Program-made: the position numbers and the translations under genes
Notes under the pieces: generated by a model
Databases searched by the model: none
Seen by the model: the letters and a program-made list of their open reading frames with translations, nothing else
Told to the model about the DNA's origin: nothing
Shown: piece after piece, positions 59,301 through 64,000 of the stretch
How positions within the stretch are numbered: position 1 is the first letter of the stretch
Layout: every line of letters begins with the position of its first letter
Origin: Heterobilharzia americana
Taxonomy: Eukaryota > Platyhelminthes > Trematoda > Strigeidida > Schistosomatidae
DNA length: 64,000 nt
NCBI GenBank assembly: GCA_944470555.2
Contig: OX104127.1
Location: 131,379,113-131,443,112, forward strand
Direction of reading: 5' to 3'

Positions 59301-62300
59301 CATGACGGAGGAAGATGTAACTAAAACTTTATGCAGGACCTGGGAACAAAATCTATTTTGAACTTAGTGTGATACGTATAAAACCACAATTGCTTACTGA
59401 AAACAGGGAAGAGCATAAATTAGTTAACTTACCGTCAGTGTTCCACACTCGAGCAAATCCGTCGTACGATCCAGTGGCTAAGAAACTCCCATCAGACTAA
59501 GGAAGGAAAATGAAGGGGTTAGCGGTCAGACTACAAGTTATCACTTGAAATGGCTTGGAAGAAGTTAAAAGTTAAGCAGAATCTAAACAAATATAGAGAA
59601 ACAAATCCTGATTTTACCGCCTGAGTCACTCATTTAACAAAGCTAATCCCAAACTAACGACACAGGATCATAAATAAAATCTGTTTACAGATTAGAGTGC
59701 ACATAGTATATTCGCCACAAAGAATTAACCTAAAAGCATGGATATTGTTAAGGAAACTAGTGAAAGGAATCCAATCTCTACTAGTAAACTGGAATAAATG
59801 AAAAATATTTATACCAGTAAGATGTTTTGAATATGAAACACTTCCACTCACATTACAGATATCTTTCTGTTACTGGGTGATGTCGGTTGCCATGAAAAGG
59901 TTCACAAACCACAAACTTTATAATCAAAAATTTCGTAAATGGCTATAGATGTCATGTACAGAATTCGAAACTGAGGAAAGAAGAATGAGGATGTATCGGG
60001 GCGAATAGTACTTAGTTGCGAGCTTACCAGCTGATTGTTGCTTAGCTATATAACATTATTAACCACTTATTTAATCAGTCAACTAACCCTTTGTGGCAAA
60101 AATAGCTGTTGTCGAACAGGACTACATTGTAAGTATGAAAGTTTGATAGTTATATGTAGTGTTTTGTGGACCTAACACAACCATTCTAATAGGCGAAGTG
60201 CTGCTGAATGGACAAATGAGTGGAAACAAAATAATCAATCTTAGGGAGACGTCAAGAAGTGAATATATCTGCGTCATTATGATCGATTTTCAGTCATAGC
60301 ACCAAGAGTTCTCAACCACTGATTCTTGTCATCTCAGTGACCCCAGGCAGACAGTCTACATCTCCCCACACGAATCAGACCAACAGTCAAGGACTTCATT
60401 GACTAGTACCAGGTCTTAGTCTGGCCACCCTGAACCCTTTTCCATTCTGATCCAACTTCTCGTCGCATGACACGTTGAGGTAGGCGGTGGCTCGCTGGGC
60501 ATGCGCAGTACATGTTCAAGCCACGACAGTCGTTGAAGGTTCATCATCAACCGACCTGCCTATTTTGCCTAGAAAAGTCAACTTATAGAGCTATATTCAA
60601 AAACAGATTTCTTGCTAAGTTGCACATAGCAGACAATTATGACATTGTTCAAATACTACTAAACAAAATGAATAAGAAAGGATACATATAAAACTAAGGC
60701 CGGGGTAAGACAAATCGATCTATAGATGCAGCCAGTTGGCAAAGCTATTAACCCCTATTGAATTTCAATCTCATTTTCCTACCCAGCAATTTAAAACTTT
60801 TGGAACATATGTATTATAGGCTAGAAGGACACATTGGGCAGATTGATCAGATTAGAAAGGGAGTGAATACTGTGTACATTCCACACACAAAGTGATGAGT
60901 CACAGAACAGAAATATATACTGACAAGGTTGTTTGGAAGAATGAAAAGGTGACTAATACTAACGCGTAAACTTATTGATTAAAAAGCTGTCGGTACAGCA
61001 ATGCATAACAATCGACTGAGGAATTTTCGCAACAAGTGTATGGGATAAGAGTCAATCCAGAGTACAAAAAGTTAATAAACTTAATGACTTACATTCCAAT
61101 CCAGAGAGGTAACATCCTTGTTACTCAACACTGTTTGGCCGTCAAGATTTACCCAATGCGTTAAAACTAGCTGAGGGACGTGGTGAGCATTCGTGATAGG
61201 CTCTTCAAGATTCCATATCCGTGCTGTTGAATCACCAGAGCTGAGATAATCAGAAGATAAAGCACAAAGTACTAGAATGGACTAAAAGCAGGAAATACTA
61301 AGCGATAACAAACCTATTGCTACAGACGTCTAGTTTCTGAGATAAATAATGGTATAATGAAATGATGGGAAAACAGTGACCAGTAGAACTGCAGCCAATA
61401 ACAAAGGTGCTTTTATAATTTGTTTCTATTATCCATGTCTTTGAATGAGAAGTATGCAGTTTATAGGTGTAATTTAGCTTTTAGAACCACAGTGTTACAT
61501 TACTGTTTAGATTAAATTTGGGGATTCGAAGTTGAGGTGAGTGCCCTAGTACAGTGAACAATAAGCAACAATGCCACCTAACCGAGTACAAGTTTATGTA
61601 CCAAGCTATGCCAACAAGGACTAATGAAACTAACCGGTCACTATATCAGAGTAGGTGAAGCGAGGCTCAAATCAGTGAACTAAGCTTACGAGTTGAGTGC
61701 AAAGTCAGTGAACTACATCTCCACTCAGCAAACCGGAGCTATGCTCCACTCGAGCTTCAGCCAATAGGTAAGGTTTCAAGTCATGCTATATCTACTAAGA
61801 TAGGGACATCAAGGTAGTATCGTTAGTCTTACGCAATAGGTGGAGCTCATCGCACCATCACCATTTCGTGTTATTCCGGTCGTAAAAGTCATTAGTTTTA
61901 ACAAAGTGCTAACTGAATAATTTTGGAGTCGGCTGACCAAAAACAGGGAATGAAAATTCTAAATTGGCTGAAATATTCTAGAATGAATGCCAGTCAGTAG
62001 CTAAGTTCAAGCGTTTCCATTGGCTTAGATACAAGATTACACTTAACTACTCATCGATTAGAATATGATCTCACTTGGCAACAACTGAGCAGTCGTATAT
62101 TTTTGTCTACCCTCGTGCAGTACATCTAGCTTACGGTCGATCACACAAGTCAGCTCATGATTGGTTGCTCAATTTTACAATAGTTTACTGCAAAACTGTC
62201 ACAGTCGTCTGAGTTACTGCAGTTATGTAACAACGCCCAGCAGAAATCCACTGGAGCTCTGAACCTGCTTCTTAGGTGCTAACACTATCAACATTAGTGA

Positions 62301-62548
62301 GTTGTGTCTTGAATGACTGATGAGTAGGAAACTTAGAATAGCGTTTGCTTCATCAAAAGAAACTCACCCAGATGCTAGCATATCGTTGCGGGGATTCCAT
62401 GCACAGATGAAAACTTCAGACTGATGACCCTTCAAAACAGTAATTCGTTCAGGTGGGATTTGTCTTGAGAGTAGAGGAGATGTGTTATTTACTTCCGCAA
62501 CATGTACTCGGTCAACTTCCATAGTATCATTACCACGATAGTGATTAA
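47354..62548 (-). CDS. TBL1XR1: TBL1X/TBL1XR1 (ebi) orthologue, WD40 corepressor subunit; 5' end outside window
   Basis: Ten exons on the minus strand: 62548-62368, 61240-61093, 59496-59433, 58267-58170, 54179-54119, 52656-52535, 52008-51806, 50137-49972, 47644-47543 and 47380-47354. All have AG acceptors and GT donors and join in frame, giving 389 residues and a TAG stop. The protein matches the vertebrate TBL1XR1 WD40 domain along its length: MEVD linker, [77 protein letters not shown], and the C-terminus [11 protein letters not shown]1 proteins are nuclear subunits of the NCoR/SMRT-HDAC3 complex and take part in corepressor/coactivator exchange. The propeller (eight WD blades) is complete. 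About 140 N-terminal residues (LisH and linker) are missing and should lie past 64,000. Family assignment is firm; TBL1X versus TBL1XR1 cannot be separated in an invertebrate. Confidence 0.95.
47543..47644 (-). CDS. TBL1XR1: TBL1 exon i: WD blade 8
   Basis: 102-nt exon encoding [34 protein letters not shown]. Human counterpart: [20 protein letters not shown]. Acceptor CTTTAG, donor GTGAGT. Confidence 0.94.
47960..48085 (-). repeat. Unclassified repeat 3' region (third copy)
   Basis: Shares ACTGTGG/TAGT, TGTAATTCCA, CACACAGTGAAACAGTA and ACTGGATAACG blocks with 21,965-22,085 in the same order and direction. Lies in a TBL1 intron. Confidence 0.5.
48974..49028 (+). ncRNA. Hammerhead ribozyme, SINE-A type (core intact)
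   Basis: Core CTGACGAG, stem II GTCC/GGAC, GAAA, then an ATC cleavage triplet with cleavage expected after 49,017. Stem I begins with CCAG/CTGG and is then interrupted by an extra CCA on the 5' strand. Stem III is the minimal short form typical of these SINEs. Confidence 0.8.
49294..49349 (+). ncRNA. Hammerhead ribozyme, SINE-A type (best in window)
   Basis: Stem I ATCCAG (49,297-49,302) pairs fully with CTGGAT (49,336-49,341). Core CTGACGAG, stem II GTCC/GGAC, GAAA at 49,324-49,327, and cleavage triplet ATC ending at 49,335. Every conserved core base is present. Cleavage here and at 49,017 would release a 318-nt RNA. Confidence 0.9.
49972..50137 (-). CDS. TBL1XR1: TBL1 exon h: end of WD blade 6 and blade 7
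   Basis: Reads [17 protein letters not shown], then [20 protein letters not shown] and [12 protein letters not shown]; phase 0 at GTAAGT. Among the most conserved parts of the family. Intron downstream holds the hammerhead SINE composite in antisense orientation to the gene. Confidence 0.95.
51806..52008 (-). CDS. TBL1XR1: TBL1 exon g: WD blade 5 and start of blade 6
   Basis: Reads [49 protein letters not shown], then GPGT and a loop ([10 protein letters not shown]) of the same length as the vertebrate NNPNANLMLA loop. The last codon is split AG/T across the GTGAGT donor and gives Ser. Confidence 0.95.
52535..52656 (-). CDS. TBL1XR1: TBL1 exon f: WD blade 4
   Basis: Reads [19 protein letters not shown] then NIHVCQLG and KTFQGHE, phase 0 at GTGAGC. 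Matches human ALDVDWQSNNTFASCSTD and KTFQGHT. As in vertebrates this blade ends in HVC rather than a canonical WD. Confidence 0.94.
54119..54179 (-). CDS. TBL1XR1: TBL1 exon e: end of WD blade 3
   Basis: 61-nt exon encoding [20 protein letters not shown] plus one base; acceptor TTTCAG, donor GTAAGT. Human counterpart begins TTIIWDAHTG. The ~4-kb intron upstream holds a LINE on the opposite strand. Confidence 0.92.
54930..57100 (+). mobile_element. RTE/CR1-type LINE with internal deletion, in a TBL1 intron
   Basis: In order: GC-richer 5' region (from about 54,930), a short endonuclease start ([19 protein letters not shown], near 55,640), then an abrupt join to reverse-transcriptase motif A ([12 protein letters not shown], near 55,790), [16 protein letters not shown] (motif B), [10 protein letters not shown] where EYADDIVLL is usual (motif C dead), [12 protein letters not shown] block, [37 protein letters not shown] and [12 protein letters not shown]. 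Most of the endonuclease and the first part of the RT are deleted. It is antisense to the host gene. Confidence 0.83.
58170..58267 (-). CDS. TBL1XR1: TBL1 exon d: WD blade 3
   Basis: Reads [20 protein letters not shown] and on to ILTAGVDK, ending in phase 0 before [23 protein letters not shown] is nearly identical to human TBL1XR1. Confidence 0.93.
58478..58545 (+). other. tRNA-like A and B box sequence in TBL1 intron
   Basis: TAGCTTAATGGTTAGGAGAA and TGAGTTCGATGTTCT have the spacing of internal polymerase III boxes. No cloverleaf. Probably another decayed SINE head. Confidence 0.35.
59433..59496 (-). CDS. TBL1XR1: TBL1 exon c: end of WD blade 2
   Basis: 64-nt exon encoding [21 protein letters not shown] plus one base; donor GTAAGT, acceptor CCTTAG. 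Closely matches human [18 protein letters not shown]. The Asp in the SYDG turn and the terminal Trp of the WD repeat are present. Confidence 0.93.
60290..60560 (-). mobile_element. LINE 3' fragment (same family as 54.9-57.1 kb)
   Basis: The reverse complement matches 56,620-56,880, covering the block that encodes [10 protein letters not shown], the GWPD region and VGRCRL. 5'-truncated and without an open frame. Lies in a TBL1 intron, in the sense direction of the gene. Confidence 0.75.
61093..61240 (-). CDS. TBL1XR1: TBL1 exon b: end of WD blade 1, start of blade 2
   Basis: Reads [14 protein letters not shown], an insert loop (residues ITNAHHVPQ), then LVLTHWVN and [10 protein letters not shown], ending at GTAAGT in phase 0. 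The loop between blades 1 and 2 differs from vertebrates, as expected for a surface loop. The acceptor is CTCAG. Confidence 0.93.
62368..62548 (-). CDS. TBL1XR1: TBL1 exon a: linker and start of WD blade 1
   Basis: The exon enters with two bases of a split codon and reads [12 protein letters not shown], then a short linker, then [15 protein letters not shown] and NDMLASG. It ends in phase 2 at a GTGAGT donor; the acceptor is a T-rich tract ending in ACAG. It matches the human segment around MMEVDGD and [14 protein letters not shown]. No earlier exon was found between here and 64,000. Confidence 0.93.
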
Positions 62549-63277
62549 CTGTAAAATAAGGAAGGTAGTGTTAAAAGATATGGTGAATTAATACGATTGC
62601 GAGACCAAACAGCATTACTCACCTTAATTACACAGGAAAACAATTTTAAGTAAAATCCATAGTAACCTTGAGATACCATATGAAAGTGAAGTAGTTGGAC
62701 ACATATTTGAATGTGAAAATACAGAAACTTTACGCTAAGATGGAATTATGATTACAGAACGAGATGTGGACCGCATCAAAATAGAATAATGCAGCTTAAG
62801 CCATTGAGGGTACTAGGCTAAAAACCAGATTTATCATGTCCCCGTCAGTCAGTTAGTCGATATTAACATTACTGCGTAACCGCCCAAATTCCTATATCCC
62901 ATATCAAGATACAAGGAAACAGTACGAACTATATGAAATTTATACAGCGTTACTCAAAGGAATTGATTTTGATCACCTGGGATTACGTAAGGCATTATCT
63001 GATGGCTATTATGAACTCAAATCAAGTCATATGTAATGCTGGCATTGTCTTTTAAGCAAGTCAACTGCAGAGAATTCTACGATTATTTGACACTAACGAC
63101 TGACTACTATAAAGAGAATCTTGCTGCTAGCAACCTTTACTGATTATTTGATCAATAAATAAGTACACAAATGTAGGATCTAGAGAAGTTACCGGAAAAG
63201 ATATTTCATGTTCATCTAATTGCTTTCTGAATCTAATGAGTAGTAAAAAGCCACTGAACAAACGGAAGACTCAGCGA

Positions 63278-63420
63278 TTCCGTAGCCTAGTCGCCAATGC
63301 TTTGGCACTTCGTTTCAGTCTCAATGGAAACGCCACCATTTACTAGGACGTAGGTATATCTAGCGATCACGTTCCTAAATAGGATGAAGCGTATATTATG
63401 AAATCTATTACTAAGGAACA
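63278..63420 (+). repeat. SINE-A-like degenerate copy
   Basis: tRNA-like start (GTAGCCTAGTCGCCAATGC), CAGTCTCAATGGAAACGCCA, then GTAGGTATATCTAGCGATCA and CCTAAATAGGATGAAGCG, matching the SINE-A order with many changes. Confidence 0.5.
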
Positions 63421-63599
63421 CCAAGTAAATAACAAAAAAGGCAATAAAGTAAACAATGAAATGTAATCCAACTATTAAAATAATATGAACTGGATGCATT
63501 TACGCCACTAAGATTACTTCGGAGCCACAACACCCGTAGTAACCAACCATCAATTTCAGTTACACACAAACCCCAACCTTCAAGTCTACATTTCCGTAT

Positions 63600-63970
63600 G
63601 CGATGCAGATAAAGTGGGTACCTTTGTGAACTGATGTCACGTTTCAATCAGACCCTTTTGAGGTTTTTTCCTGCTTTAATTTGCCGACGCTGTGTAGTGG
63701 AAACAACCAATCGGCATGTTCAACACACCTAATCCCCTCCCTATTGTCAGGTGAAGTACAAACTCAGATGAGCTACGAAGCAATTATACACATTCAACTC
63801 ATCACCAGGCATTACTGCGTAACGGTTCGAGTTGCCACGCCTCATATCAATACATCAAGTAAAAAAGCAGTGAAGTGCAAGATAAAGATAAGAAAATTCA
63901 GTCAAAAGAAATATAAAGTACGAAAAGAGAGAAATGAAGAATGGTAAAATGGTGAGATTCGGTATAATGT
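63600..63970. repeat. Possible LINE 3' UTR fragment
   Basis: CATTACTGCGTAACGGTTCG, GTTGCCACGCCTCATATCAA and the purine-rich stretch that follows match 40,330-40,490 beside the 40-41 kb LINE. Any coding part would lie beyond the right edge. Direction not certain. Confidence 0.45.
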
Positions 63971-64000
63971 TAAGAGGAGGATAATATGCGTACATCTGCT

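Noticed and set aside
1..64000. CRISPR array, bacterial operon or integrated virus
   Set aside because: No regular spacer-repeat array, no dense coding, no phage or viral structural genes; all repeated sequence is explained by SINE, LINE, Penelope and foldback families or listed as unclassified.
62549..64000. TBL1 LisH-domain exons at the right edge
   Set aside because: No frame on the minus strand resembles the conserved N-terminus (start around SSDEVNFLVYRYL in vertebrates); they probably lie outside the window.

Overview
The window looks like nuclear DNA of a parasitic flatworm, most likely a Schistosoma species. It is AT-rich, its one recognisable gene has many introns, and it is crowded with short tRNA-headed repeats carrying hammerhead self-cleaving motifs. 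The best preserved of these repeats has the layout known from the schistosome Sm-alpha hammerhead family. Penelope-like elements and RTE/CR1-type LINE remnants fit the same assignment. The species cannot be read from the sequence.

Right third (47,354-62,548, minus strand): the only host gene I can support is the orthologue of TBL1X/TBL1XR1 (Drosophila ebi), the WD40 subunit of the NCoR/SMRT-HDAC3 corepressor. Ten exons encode the whole WD40 propeller through to the stop codon, 389 visible residues. All exon junctions keep the reading frame. The N-terminal LisH part must lie beyond the right edge. The introns hold a LINE with an internal deletion (54.9-57.1 kb), a LINE 3' fragment (60.3-60.6 kb) and a composite hammerhead SINE (48.85-49.39 kb).

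Left two thirds (1-47 kb): no host gene recognised. The content is (i) SINE-A, the Sm-alpha-like hammerhead repeat; (ii) SINE-B, a second tRNA-headed repeat that also carries a hammerhead; (iii) RTE-like LINEs, including a ~970-bp inverted, nearly identical pair at 13.9-14.8 and 17.6-18.6 kb; (iv) Penelope-like elements at 16.2-17.6, 28.2-28.7 and 33.5-34.3 kb, two of them with hammerhead-like 3' ends; (v) another degenerate LINE at 34.5-36.8 kb and further LINE pieces; (vi) a ~140-bp foldback/MITE family with five copies; (vii) two unclassified repeat families with coding-like stretches.

The most interesting pattern is structural. SINE-B copies occur again and again as head-to-head inverted pairs (seven pairs, no tail-to-tail pair). 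In one pair the 225-bp arms differ at a single base by eye. A SINE-A composite at 48,854-49,385 joins an inverted head to two intact-core hammerheads 318 nt apart, and the whole is bracketed by a 13-bp direct repeat, so it looks inserted as one unit. I infer self-primed (snap-back) or circular/dimeric RNA intermediates. All alignments were done by eye.
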